Assembly (NCBI RefSeq): GCF_029338335.1
Contig: NZ_CP119796.1
Origin: Halomontanus rarus
GTDB lineage: Archaea > Halobacteriota > Halobacteria > Halobacteriales > Natrialbaceae
Direction: 5' to 3' (one strand)
Length of the DNA stretch: 64,000 nucleotides
In this document: positions 16,776 to 24,520 of the stretch, one piece after another
How positions within the stretch are numbered: position 1 is the first letter of the stretch
Layout of the letters: each line of letters begins with the position of its first letter
Program-made: the position numbers and the translations under genes
The notes under the pieces: model-generated
The model's database searches: none
Told to the model about the DNA's origin: nothing
The model's input: only the letters and a program-made list of their open reading frames with translations

Positions 16776-17124
16776 CATCCATACATTCAATTAATTCAGG
16801 CATAAATGTTATTGATGGTAACCAATACTTTCCGAACATTCTCGGGGCGATACTAGTCGGAGCCGGTTCGGCTTCCAAGAGAGAAATCCCATCTGTGGAC
16901 GATTCTGTCTTATTTCGGGATGATAGGAACGCGGACGTGGTCACTAGGGTCACTCGTAGCGGAATCGACCATCGCCGATGGAACTCTCTCCTCTGTCATC
17001 TCCATCCGGTTCCGCGGCAAAAATGGTCGGCTGACCCGATGTTTCGGGATACGGTTCACCTCAGAGATGGAACGAATCCATCTGTAATAGAGGGTGCCGG
17101 TCCTCTTGCTCGGACGATTTCAAC
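16776..17124. other. Spacer between the twin precursors
   Basis: 349 bases with no convincing gene on either strand. The left edge holds the promoter of precursor 3. The stretch directly 3' of each twin stop codon looks alike, which points to duplication of a promoter-gene-3' unit. Confidence 0.5.
16801..16806 (-). promoter_or_regulatory. TATA-like box of precursor 3
   Basis: Minus-strand TTTATG lies 26-31 nt before the ATG at 16775, exactly the spacing seen for the twin precursor. Confidence 0.5.
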
Positions 17125-17262
17125 TTAGAAATCGGTCGAGCCTTTGAGGTTGATTGCTTCAATGTCCTGGTCGGTACCCAGGCTCGCTTTGTTTCGTGCT
17201 TCGGTCGTTGATTCGACGGTGCCGTACTCCACGACTGCTGGACTGTTGTATTCGTCCGACAT
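17125..17262 (-). CDS. Lasso-type precursor 2
   Basis: A 45-aa peptide beginning MSDEYNSPAVVEYGTVESTT, the YxxP...G...T leader. By the Thr(-2) rule the core starts ARNKASLGTDQD. The nearest acid is then residue 10, outside the usual 7-9 window. A cut after Lys25 would allow an Ala1-Asp8 ring instead. The C-terminus is NLKGSTDF. It lies 58 nt beyond the stop of cyclase copy 2 on the same strand, with its own TATA box, and should be the substrate of that cyclase. Confidence 0.75.
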   Translation of the reverse strand: MSDEYNSPAVVEYGTVESTTEARNKASLGTDQDIEAINLKGSTDF

Positions 17263-17287
17263 CGTCTATACATATAGTCCAAATCAA

Positions 17288-17293
17288 TATAAA
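17288..17293 (-). promoter_or_regulatory. TATA box of precursor 2
   Basis: Minus-strand TTTATA lies 26-31 nt before the ATG at 17262, predicting a leaderless and probably abundant precursor mRNA separate from the B2-cyclase transcript. Confidence 0.6.
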
Positions 17294-17320
17294 ATTATGG
17301 GTGAAATTAATGGTGATATC

Positions 17321-19237
17321 TTATTGCGATAGTCGCACTCTATCCTCCGTCGGAGAATCGGAGCGGTCACCGCCAGTGTCGAACCACATGGACAACGACA
17401 GCGCCTTCCAGAGTACGTCTACATCCCTGGCGTTCGACTCGTGGGTATACCGTTCGTAGGCTTCAGCTAAGCGGTCTCCGTCCAAATAGCGGTCTAGCCG
17501 GCTCGAGTCGGTTACGTGTGATTCGAGCCGTTGGGTCTCCCGGGCGAGGCCATCGGTAAACGCCGGGTTGAGCAGGGTTTTCCACGGACGCCACCGAATC
17601 TTCTCGGGGAGTACGTCGGCCAGCGAGCGGCGAAGAATCATTCGCGTCCAGCCGTCGGCGAGTTGCTGGGTCGGCGGAATCGCGAGGGAGAATTCGATCA
17701 ACCGTTTGTCGGTAAACGGATACCGTGGCTCGATGCCGAAGGCGGCATTCGTGAGGTCGTTCGCCTCGAAGAACGAAACGATGTCTCCCGACTTGAGGGA
17801 TCGGTACTGCCATCGTCGTGCGCTTCGTTTGTGGACGGCACCTTCTGACGTTAGTTCACGGTAGCGCGACCGAAGATCGATCCGCCGAACGAACGACGGA
17901 TCGAGCGTCGAATTGGCCAGCCGTTCGTCGACCGGTTTCCCGCGGAGACGCCGATAGTGGCTCCGAATGCGAGCGGGAACGAGCCACGGTGCGACGTGCT
18001 GGCGGAACAACCAGCGAGGAGACACACCGAGTACGTCACCCATCGCCTGGAGTTCGCGGACGAGCGTAAGCCATCGACCGGTCCGGGCCAGTTCCGGGAG
18101 CCGTCCGAGTCCGTAGTCGACGGCGTTGTCCCCGTTTGCACCGTCGAGGATGACGCCGACCCCACTCGAACTGGCTCGTTCGGTGAGTGCCCACTTCATG
18201 TAGTGCATGGTGTTGGAGATCGGTTCGTCGTGGTACTCCAGTGCTTGATCGATGTGGGCGACTGGGCTCAGATCGTCTACGATCACGTAGGACGGATCGA
18301 TGCCGTCCCGCTCGACGAGCGTCTCTATGTACTCCCGTTCGTCACAGCTGGGGATGTCGTCGAAAACTCCGGAAAACGTCTGTAACGTCGTGTCAGGAGG
18401 AAGTAGATCACGTGCGACAGCCGTGATCGAAGAGGAATCGAGGCCACCACTGAGCGTCGTTCCTATCGAATCGTTCGTTCGGAGCCGACACCGTACCGCT
18501 TGCTCTAAGAGTTCGCGAAATCGGCGTTCGTAGGCCGCATCCGACTCGAGTGTGATCGTTCGAGTCGGATCGAGGTCCCAGTACTGGCGCATTCGAGCGT
18601 CGTCTTCACCGACACCGACCACCATCGCGTGTGCGGGTGGCAGTCGTTGAATTCCGGTGTAGAACGTGTTTTTCGTGTCTTCGAACGTGCCAGTCAGGAA
18701 GTCACCGACTTTGGTTTCGTCGAGTTCGTAGGTGACCGAGGGAAGCGTCAGCAGCGCCTTCTGTTCCGTGGCGAAGGCGAACAGATTTTCACCACAGTGG
18801 TAGTATAGCGGCTTCACGCCCATATGGTCACGAGCACAGAAGACGGACCCCTCATCCTCGTCCCAGACGGCGAAGGCGAACGCGCCGATCAGGTGGTCGA
18901 CACACTGTTCGCCCCACTCGCGGTACGCTGCGAGCAACAGTTCACTGTCCGGAATCGGTGTTCTGGCCGTCGAAACCGGGAGCGTCTCGAGTAGTTCTCC
19001 ACGATTATCGAGACGTGCGTCCGCAGTCACGACGAGGCTGCCATTTCGGACGGGCTGGTGGTCGTACTGTGCTTCCGGTGTCGTCGCGAGTAGCTGATGT
19101 CCCAGTCCGATAGCGTCGTCACACCACGTCTTTGCACCGTCGAGACCGCGATGGGAGAGGCGCTCGTGCATCGTCGCCAGTTCGTCGATTTCGATACCTC
19201 CGTTTCCACGGTCGAGAAGGCCGACGATCCCGCTCAC
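17321..19237 (-). CDS. Lasso peptide cyclase C (asparagine-synthetase-like), copy 2
   Basis: A 638-aa enzyme from the GTG at 19237, which overlaps the B2 stop by 4 nt, the same coupling as B1 and cyclase copy 1. A TTG two codons earlier is less likely. It begins MSGIVGLL, so Ser again replaces the glutaminase Cys2. SGGLDS at 263-268 is the ATP pyrophosphatase loop, and YPFTDKRLIEFSL is typical of the family. It shares blocks such as GHQLLATTPEAQY and CARDH-GVKPLYYH with copy 1, so the two arose by duplication. The twin precursors downstream are its likely substrates. Confidence 0.88.
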   Translation of the reverse strand: MSGIVGLLDRGNGGIEIDELATMHERLSHRGLDGAKTWCDDAIGLGHQLLATTPEAQYDHQPVRNGSLVVTADARLDNRGELLETLPVSTARTPIPDSELLLAAYREWGEQCVDHLIGAFAFAVWDEDEGSVFCARDHMGVKPLYYHCGENLFAFATEQKALLTLPSVTYELDETKVGDFLTGTFEDTKNTFYTGIQRLPPAHAMVVGVGEDDARMRQYWDLDPTRTITLESDAAYERRFRELLEQAVRCRLRTNDSIGTTLSGGLDSSSITAVARDLLPPDTTLQTFSGVFDDIPSCDEREYIETLVERDGIDPSYVIVDDLSPVAHIDQALEYHDEPISNTMHYMKWALTERASSSGVGVILDGANGDNAVDYGLGRLPELARTGRWLTLVRELQAMGDVLGVSPRWLFRQHVAPWLVPARIRSHYRRLRGKPVDERLANSTLDPSFVRRIDLRSRYRELTSEGAVHKRSARRWQYRSLKSGDIVSFFEANDLTNAAFGIEPRYPFTDKRLIEFSLAIPPTQQLADGWTRMILRRSLADVLPEKIRWRPWKTLLNPAFTDGLARETQRLESHVTDSSRLDRYLDGDRLAEAYERYTHESNARDVDVLWKALSLSMWFDTGGDRSDSPTEDRVRLSQ

Positions 19238-19680
19238 GACCAATCAGCCCCGTTCAGGGACGGAAGCGGCTCGAACCGTGAGATATCTTCGAGGTCACCG
19301 ATGAGCACCTCGCCGTCGTGTTCGATCCAGCTGTGAGCTTCGAACGTGCCGTCGTCGGTCTTGTCGACGCCGATTCGGTGGTCGATGTCGTGATCGTACA
19401 GTCGATGCAGCGTCTCCGTCGTCAGCGACCGCATGAGACAGGTCCGTTCTCCGGGGAGATGGGTATCGGCGATGTCGACTGCTTGGGCGACACGGGCTGG
19501 CGTCGGTGAACCGGGTACGAGCCGTGAGAGTGCCGCTGCTGGCGTCAGTAACAGTCGTCTACAGATCGAAAACGAGACGACGAAGACGCCGACTCGAACG
19601 ACGAGTAACAACGTCGTTGCGACGAGAAGTCGTACTTTATCACCGACCGGTACCGCGAGGAATCCGGCTATTCGTCCCAT
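19234..19680 (-). CDS. Lasso peptide B2 protein (leader peptidase)
   Basis: A 148-aa transglutaminase-like cysteine protease that removes the leader in lasso biosynthesis. The catalytic triad is visible: Cys81 in GERTCLMRSL, His116 in FEAHSWIE and Asp129 in VLIGDLEDISRFEPL, ending in the FxPL-like segment of the family. Residues 15-55 are hydrophobic, as often seen in B2 proteins. No second B2 is found, so it may also process precursor 1. A 36-codon frame with its own promoter ends 3 nt before its ATG. Confidence 0.87.
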   Translation of the reverse strand: MGRIAGFLAVPVGDKVRLLVATTLLLVVRVGVFVVSFSICRRLLLTPAAALSRLVPGSPTPARVAQAVDIADTHLPGERTCLMRSLTTETLHRLYDHDIDHRIGVDKTDDGTFEAHSWIEHDGEVLIGDLEDISRFEPLPSLNGADWS

Positions 19681-19683
19681 GTG

Positions 19684-19794
19684 CTACTCGTCAGAAAGAC
19701 GCTCCTCGCCGTCGTGTCTGGCGGGTAGTACTCGGTCACTGATCGTGCCGTTCATCGGTCGAGTCCTCGGAGCGCTTCGGGATACTACACTCAT
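19684..19794 (-). CDS. 36-aa upstream ORF of B2
   Basis: An ATG at 19794, 25-30 nt after a TATA box, opens a 36-codon frame (MSVVSRSAPRTRPMNG... ending EERLSDE) whose stop lies 3 nt before the B2 ATG. It has no leader motif and matches nothing I recognise. It could be a leader peptide coupling translation into B2, a small protein, or a chance frame. Confidence 0.4.
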   Translation of the reverse strand: MSVVSRSAPRTRPMNGTISDRVLPARHDGEERLSDE

Positions 19795-19818
19795 TGTAGT
19801 TTGTTTGGAAGCTAGTAA

Positions 19819-19824
19819 TATAAA
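19819..19824 (-). promoter_or_regulatory. TATA box of the B2-cyclase operon
   Basis: Minus-strand TTTATA lies 25-30 nt before the ATG of the 36-codon frame at 19794, and about 140 nt before the B2 ATG. Confidence 0.55.
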
Positions 19825-20178
19825 TAGTTACGCTACGGTGAAGGAATTGGAGTACCGTTGCCGTATCGACCGGGTCGAGTACCGTTCCAACCGGTACACA
19901 GACTCGATGAGAAAGCAACTACCGAGGCGTAAGATTAACGTTCATCCGCAGTCGGCTCCGTAGGAAAGCACGGATACGATCACACCAGTACCAGATGATC
20001 GTTCGTCTATAATCTGTGTGGTGCTAACAGGTATAAAACATATCCTGTGGGAATCTAGCTTTTATCACGAGTAAGGCACGAGATATTCGATTTTACCTCG
20101 CACATGTCCCTATATACAAATCTCTATATTGATCCACAAATATATCTTAAATACATTATTATTTTCATGACCAGAATA

Positions 20179-20184
20179 TTTATA
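20179..20184 (+). promoter_or_regulatory. TATA box of the zinc-finger gene
   Basis: TTTATA lies 27-32 nt before the ATG at 20211, a textbook leaderless layout. Confidence 0.6.
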
Positions 20185-20210
20185 CAATACAAAGATGATG
20201 TAGTAAATAC

Positions 20211-20375
20211 ATGCCACAATTAGAAACCCACTCGAAAGAACAGGGCGAGATACTAACGATACTCGAGGGAGACAACTGTTCGTTCTGCGATGGAACGCTC
20301 GTTCAGGGACGTTACAAGGGTAACGACGCGGTCGTCTGCTCCGAGTGTGACACGCCAACGGTTCAGATTTGGTAA
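20211..20375 (+). CDS. HVO_A0556-type small zinc-finger protein
   Basis: A 54-aa protein with two Cys pairs, CSFC and CSEC, around YKGNDAVV, ending TPTVQIW. This pattern matches the haloarchaeal HVO_A0556-type zinc-finger microproteins, whose role is not settled but which often regulate or mediate contacts. It lies at the end of the lasso region, divergent from B2. Whether it belongs to the cluster cannot be told. Confidence 0.75.
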   Translation: MPQLETHSKEQGEILTILEGDNCSFCDGTLVQGRYKGNDAVVCSECDTPTVQIW

Positions 20376-20629
20376 CCGTCGTCGTCGTCGTTTCTCGTCG
20401 ACAGTTACGGCCAGTCGCCGGGACATTATAGGGACAACCGAAAGTCGGTGCACGCTCGACCGCACGATGCTGTACGATCGGTGTGTGAACAATTTCAGTT
20501 GTTACTGCAGAAGCCGCCACAGACATTCGAAAAACGAGTCCAGAGACAGGCACCCGAGCGGATCAAAAACAAATACCTATCGAACGAGAATGCACTGCAT
20601 TATTACGGCGGAACAACGAGAGGACTAAT

Positions 20630-21547
20630 ATGCAAGACGAACGGATACTGATCACCGGCGGTGCGGGATTCATCGGGTCGAATCTGGCGAATCGACTCGC
20701 CGGTAACAACGACGTGATCGCGATCGACGACGAATATCTTGGAACGCCCGAAAACCTCGAGGGGGCCGTCGACTACCGACAACAGAGCGTTCTCGACGAC
20801 GAACTTCCAACCGACGTCGATGTCGTGTTTCACCTCGCCGCACTCTCCTCGTATGCGATGCACGAAGACGACCCCACGACCGGGGCCCGCGTCAACGTCG
20901 AGGGGTTCGTCAATACGGTCGATCAGGCCCGACAGGACGGCTGTGACACCGTCGTCTACGCGTCGACCTCCTCGATCTACGGGAGCCAGACAGACCCCTC
21001 TCCCGAGGACATGCCGGTCACCGTCAACACCGGCTACGAGGCCTCGAAGCTCGCTCGCGAACGCTACGCGGAGTACTTCGCCAACCATTACGAGCTGAAC
21101 ATGGCCGGGATGCGCTTTTTCTCCGTCTATCAGGGATTCGAGGGTGCCGAAGAACACAAAGGCGAGTACGCCAACGTGATCGCCCAGTTCGCCGGCGACC
21201 TCGCCGACGGCGAACCACCAGTGCTCTACGGCGACGGAACCCAGACACGGGACTTCACCCACGTCGACGACATCGTTCGCGGCCTCGAACTCGCCGCAGA
21301 GCACGAACTCACCGGCGTCTACAATCTCGGCACCGGCGACGCCTACAGCTTCAACGAACTCGTCGACATGCTCAACGACGAACTCGGCACCGACATCGAA
21401 CCGGAGTACGTCGAGAATCCGATTCCCGACAGCGTCTACGTCCACGACACCTGCGCCGACTCGAGTAAGATCCGTGAGGAAGCGAGCTGGGAACCACAAA
21501 TCTCGCTGAAGGAGGGCCTCGAGATGGTCTGCCGACCGTACCGATGA
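20630..21547 (+). CDS. NAD-dependent sugar epimerase/dehydratase (extended SDR)
   Basis: A 305-aa extended short-chain dehydrogenase acting on nucleotide sugars. The NAD-binding motif ITGGAGFIGSNL is at the N-terminus, HLAAL follows, and the active site shows STSSIYG and YEASK (Tyr-x-x-x-Lys). TRDFTHVDDIVRGL is the usual substrate-side motif. It resembles UDP-glucose 4-epimerases and probably feeds sugar precursors to glycan synthesis, in line with the glycosyltransferases at 1-7.4 kb, although the lasso locus separates them. Exact substrate unknown. Confidence 0.88.
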   Translation: MQDERILITGGAGFIGSNLANRLAGNNDVIAIDDEYLGTPENLEGAVDYRQQSVLDDELPTDVDVVFHLAALSSYAMHEDDPTTGARVNVEGFVNTVDQARQDGCDTVVYASTSSIYGSQTDPSPEDMPVTVNTGYEASKLARERYAEYFANHYELNMAGMRFFSVYQGFEGAEEHKGEYANVIAQFAGDLADGEPPVLYGDGTQTRDFTHVDDIVRGLELAAEHELTGVYNLGTGDAYSFNELVDMLNDELGTDIEPEYVENPIPDSVYVHDTCADSSKIREEASWEPQISLKEGLEMVCRPYR

Positions 21548-21737
21548 CATCCGTCCCGCCTTGAAGGGTTGGCTTTCTCCTTGCACTTCCGTAATCGTCG
21601 GCAGACGCGAGCGCTCGAGTTCGCACTCGAATGAGTTCCGTCTGAGGGGTGCACTCGAAGACGCCATTGGAGACGTTCGACGATCAGAGACGGTGTCTGG
21701 TGAATCAGTAACAACTCGTCGAAGGGACAACGATTGA

Positions 21738-22181
21738 CTATGCGTACTCCGCGAGACTCCCCCACGAAAGCGTTCGATCCGCGTGGATCTCGAGGATCGG
21801 GCGGTGATGTAGGTCGTGTGACTGACTTCGGTACTGCTTGTACTTCGACTCAAGCGCGGTCGCGGCGCCCGCGTGTCCGTTGGTCTCGGGCGAGACGACG
21901 CGACCTCGACCGCGAACCTGAACCCACGCGAGACGCGACCAGTCCTCGTCGTAGAAATCGACGAGCAGTGCGACCGACGGGTTCGACCGGATATCGCGTG
22001 CGCGCTGGAGGTCTCGAGTGGATTTCGGCTTTTCGTCGATCGACGAGACGATCCGAACCGCACACGTCTCCTCGACGATGGCGTAACAGATCGGGATCAC
22101 GTGGGGATGTCCATCGGCGTCGGCAGTCGCGAGTCTCCCCACGCGAGCGTGCTCGAGGATGGCTTGCTCTTCGGGCGTCAT
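21738..22181 (-). CDS. PPOX-class F420-dependent oxidoreductase
   Basis: A split-barrel flavin/F420-binding protein of about 147 aa (163 if it starts at 22229). The chosen ATG at 22181 gives MTPEEQAILEHARVGRLATAD, which matches the usual family start. VIPICYAI and DEKPKSTRDLQRARDI are cofactor-side motifs, and ALLVDFYDEDW follows. It resembles the Rv0121 subgroup of F420-dependent PPOX proteins. Its position after the E1 beta gene on the same strand does not suggest a shared pathway. Confidence 0.75.
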   Translation of the reverse strand: MTPEEQAILEHARVGRLATADADGHPHVIPICYAIVEETCAVRIVSSIDEKPKSTRDLQRARDIRSNPSVALLVDFYDEDWSRLAWVQVRGRGRVVSPETNGHAGAATALESKYKQYRSQSHDLHHRPILEIHADRTLSWGSLAEYA

Positions 22182-22349
22182 AGGTGGACACTCGAGGGCG
22201 TCGTGGAAAAGGACTCGCCCATCGGTCACGGAGTCGATGACCCTTCATCTCGACGGGTCGCCGTCGTTCGTCTGCACGCAATCGAGTAGACACCGACTGT
22301 ATACAGACGATCGGAAGCACCCGGTTCACTCTCACTTCGACCGGGTATC

Positions 22350-23327
22350 TCACCCGTCGTCGAGCGCGCGGTGAACACCCGCCGCGATGCGCTCCGAATC
22401 AGGCAGATAGTCGTCCTCGCGGGCGAACATCGGAACGGGCACATCGTAGCCGGTTACCCGCTCGAGCGGAGCCTCGAGGTAGAAGAACGCCTCCTCGTTG
22501 ATACGGGCGGTGATCTCACCGGCCAGTCCGGCAGTGCGGGGCGCCTCGTGAACGACGACGCACCGACCGGTCTTCTTCACGGAACCGACGATCGTCGCCG
22601 TGTCGAGCGGGGAGAGCGTCCGGGGATCGATCACCTCGGCGCTCGCGCCGACGTCCTCGACGGCCTCGAGCGCCTCGCGCAGCATCGATCCCCACGCGAT
22701 CACCGTAACGTCGTCTCCAGAATCGACGACTCGGGCCTCGCCGAGGGGAATCTCGTGGTGTTCGGGAACCTCCTCGCGGAACGAACGATACAGCCGCGTC
22801 GGTTCCATGAACACGACCGGATCGGGGTCTCGAACAGCGGCGGTAAGCAGCCCCTTCGTCTCTGCCGGCGAGGACGGGATGACGACCTTCAGGCCGGGAA
22901 CGTGGGAGAATCCGGCCTCGAAGCTCTCCGAGTGGAGCTCCAGGGCGTGGATGCCGCCGCCGTACGGCGTCCGGATCGTCATCGGACACGTGATCGTGCC
23001 GCGGGTGCGGCTGCGAATGCGAGCGACGTGCTGGGCAAGCTGGTGGAACCCCTGATAGAGAAAACTCTGAAACTGAATTTCCGGGACCGGCCGGAGCCCC
23101 GTCGCGGCGAGGCCGACACCGATTCCGACGATACCCGACTCGGCGACCGGTGCGTCGAACACCCGCTCTGGATAGTCGTCGACCAGGCCCTCGGTCGCGC
23201 GGAACACCCCGCCGGCGCGGGCGACGTCCTCACCGTAAACGACGACGTCGTCGTCGCGTCCTAACTCCGTTCGCAGCGTCTCGCGGACGGCCTCGACCAT
23301 CCGGAGCTGCTCAGCCATCGACATCAC
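22350..23327 (-). CDS. 2-oxoacid dehydrogenase E1 component, beta subunit
   Basis: A 325-aa transketolase-fold subunit that pairs with E1 alpha to decarboxylate a 2-oxoacid using thiamine diphosphate. Seen: YGEDVARAGGVFRATEGL, DAPVAESGIVGIGVG, FQSFLYQGFHQLAQHVARIR and a C-terminal transketolase domain (VIDPRTLSPLD). The gene overlaps the alpha gene by 17 nt. The next gene on the strand is a PPOX protein, not E2 or E3, so the complex partners are not encoded here. It resembles the branched-chain or pyruvate type; the substrate is not fixed by sequence. Confidence 0.9.
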   Translation of the reverse strand: MMSMAEQLRMVEAVRETLRTELGRDDDVVVYGEDVARAGGVFRATEGLVDDYPERVFDAPVAESGIVGIGVGLAATGLRPVPEIQFQSFLYQGFHQLAQHVARIRSRTRGTITCPMTIRTPYGGGIHALELHSESFEAGFSHVPGLKVVIPSSPAETKGLLTAAVRDPDPVVFMEPTRLYRSFREEVPEHHEIPLGEARVVDSGDDVTVIAWGSMLREALEAVEDVGASAEVIDPRTLSPLDTATIVGSVKKTGRCVVVHEAPRTAGLAGEITARINEEAFFYLEAPLERVTGYDVPVPMFAREDDYLPDSERIAAGVHRALDDG

Positions 23328-24384
23328 CTACGAAGGCTTCGAACTGTCGCTCCAGTTCGGGCGTCATTTCGTCGTACGTGTATCTGAACATGTCCGCCGG
23401 ATCGATATCTCCGCCCCCCTCTCTGGCCCGATCGATCGCCTCAGCGATTTCGGACTCGATCCGGTCGTCGAGCTCCGACTTCGTCTCCTCGTCGAGGATG
23501 CCGCGATCCTCGAGGTACACCTGAAACCGGACGATGGGATCGCGGGCTTCCCACTCCACCTCCTCGTCGGCCTCGCGATAGACGGAGGGATCGTCGGAGG
23601 TCGTGTGCATCGAGCGCCGATAGGTCATCGCCTCGATCAGAACCGGCGTTCCGTCTCGAGCCTTCTCGATGGCGTCCCGTGCGACGCGATAGACGCCCAG
23701 AACGTCGTTACCGTCGACCCGAATGCCCTCGATTCCGGCCGCGACGGCCTTCTGTGCGAGCGTCTCTGCAGCGGTCTGATTCTGGAGCCGCGTGGAGATT
23801 GCGTACCGGTTGTTCTGACAGACGAAGACCGTCTGGGCGTCGTAGACTCCGGCGATGTTGAGCGCCTCGTACACGTCCCCTTCGCTGGTCGCGCCGTCGC
23901 CGAAGTAAGTCACTGCGACGGTCGATCGGCCCTGTAGCGCTTCTCCCCATCCGATGCCGACGGCGTGAAGTGGTTGTGTCCCGACGGGAATCGACGGCGG
24001 AAACGCGCCCTCACCACCCGGAATCTCGGCTCCCTCTTCCATCCCCATCGCGTACCAGAGGATCTTGTGAGGAGGCGTTCCCCGGGCCAAGAGGGCGGAT
24101 TGCTCGCGAAACGACGGGACGATCCAATCGCCGTCCGCCATGGCGAACGCACTGCCGACCTGGGCCGCCTCTTGACCGATCGCAGGCGCGTACGTCCCGA
24201 GTTCGCCGCGACGCTGGAGCGCGATGGCGCGCTCATCGAGCCGGCGCGACCGCTTCATCTGCTCGTACAGTGCCAGTAACTGATCGTCGGTCAGCGAGGG
24301 AACCAACTCCTCGTCGACGTCCTCCTCCTCGGAGAGCACTTGGACCGACCGGATCGTGAACTGGGCGATATCCTCGCGAGGCAT
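23311..24384 (-). CDS. 2-oxoacid dehydrogenase E1 component, alpha subunit
   Basis: A 357-aa thiamine-diphosphate-binding subunit. The cofactor site is clear: GDGATSEGDVYEALN, about 30 residues before QNNRYAIST, together the ThDP motif. RRSMHTTSDDPS is the region of the phosphorylation loop in relatives. The substrate may be pyruvate or branched-chain 2-oxoacids. It is first of a two-gene unit with the beta subunit and follows the SecY gene after about 130 bases. Confidence 0.9.
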   Translation of the reverse strand: MPREDIAQFTIRSVQVLSEEEDVDEELVPSLTDDQLLALYEQMKRSRRLDERAIALQRRGELGTYAPAIGQEAAQVGSAFAMADGDWIVPSFREQSALLARGTPPHKILWYAMGMEEGAEIPGGEGAFPPSIPVGTQPLHAVGIGWGEALQGRSTVAVTYFGDGATSEGDVYEALNIAGVYDAQTVFVCQNNRYAISTRLQNQTAAETLAQKAVAAGIEGIRVDGNDVLGVYRVARDAIEKARDGTPVLIEAMTYRRSMHTTSDDPSVYREADEEVEWEARDPIVRFQVYLEDRGILDEETKSELDDRIESEIAEAIDRAREGGGDIDPADMFRYTYDEMTPELERQFEAFVGDVDG

Positions 24385-24520
24385 ATTGCTGATACTTGCT
24401 CGAGGGAGTTAATGCGCTTCCCAGTGTACGACGGCAGCTGTCGCCAGCAACGACGGGTCGACGGCTCTCAGGGGAGCTATCGGCGCAAAGATTGAAAATA
24501 AAAACGAAACGTGCGGGTCG

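Larger units (their letters stand above)
19795..20210. other. AT-rich intergenic region
   Basis: About 410 bases without a gene. It holds divergent promoters: TATAAA (plus-strand reading) at 19819-19824 serving the B2 operon and TTTATA at 20179-20184 serving the zinc-finger gene. Confidence 0.5.

Noticed and set aside
20603..22063. A 486-residue minus-strand frame over the epimerase
   Set aside because: The plus strand has NAD-binding and YxxxK motifs; the minus frame has none and runs into another gene.
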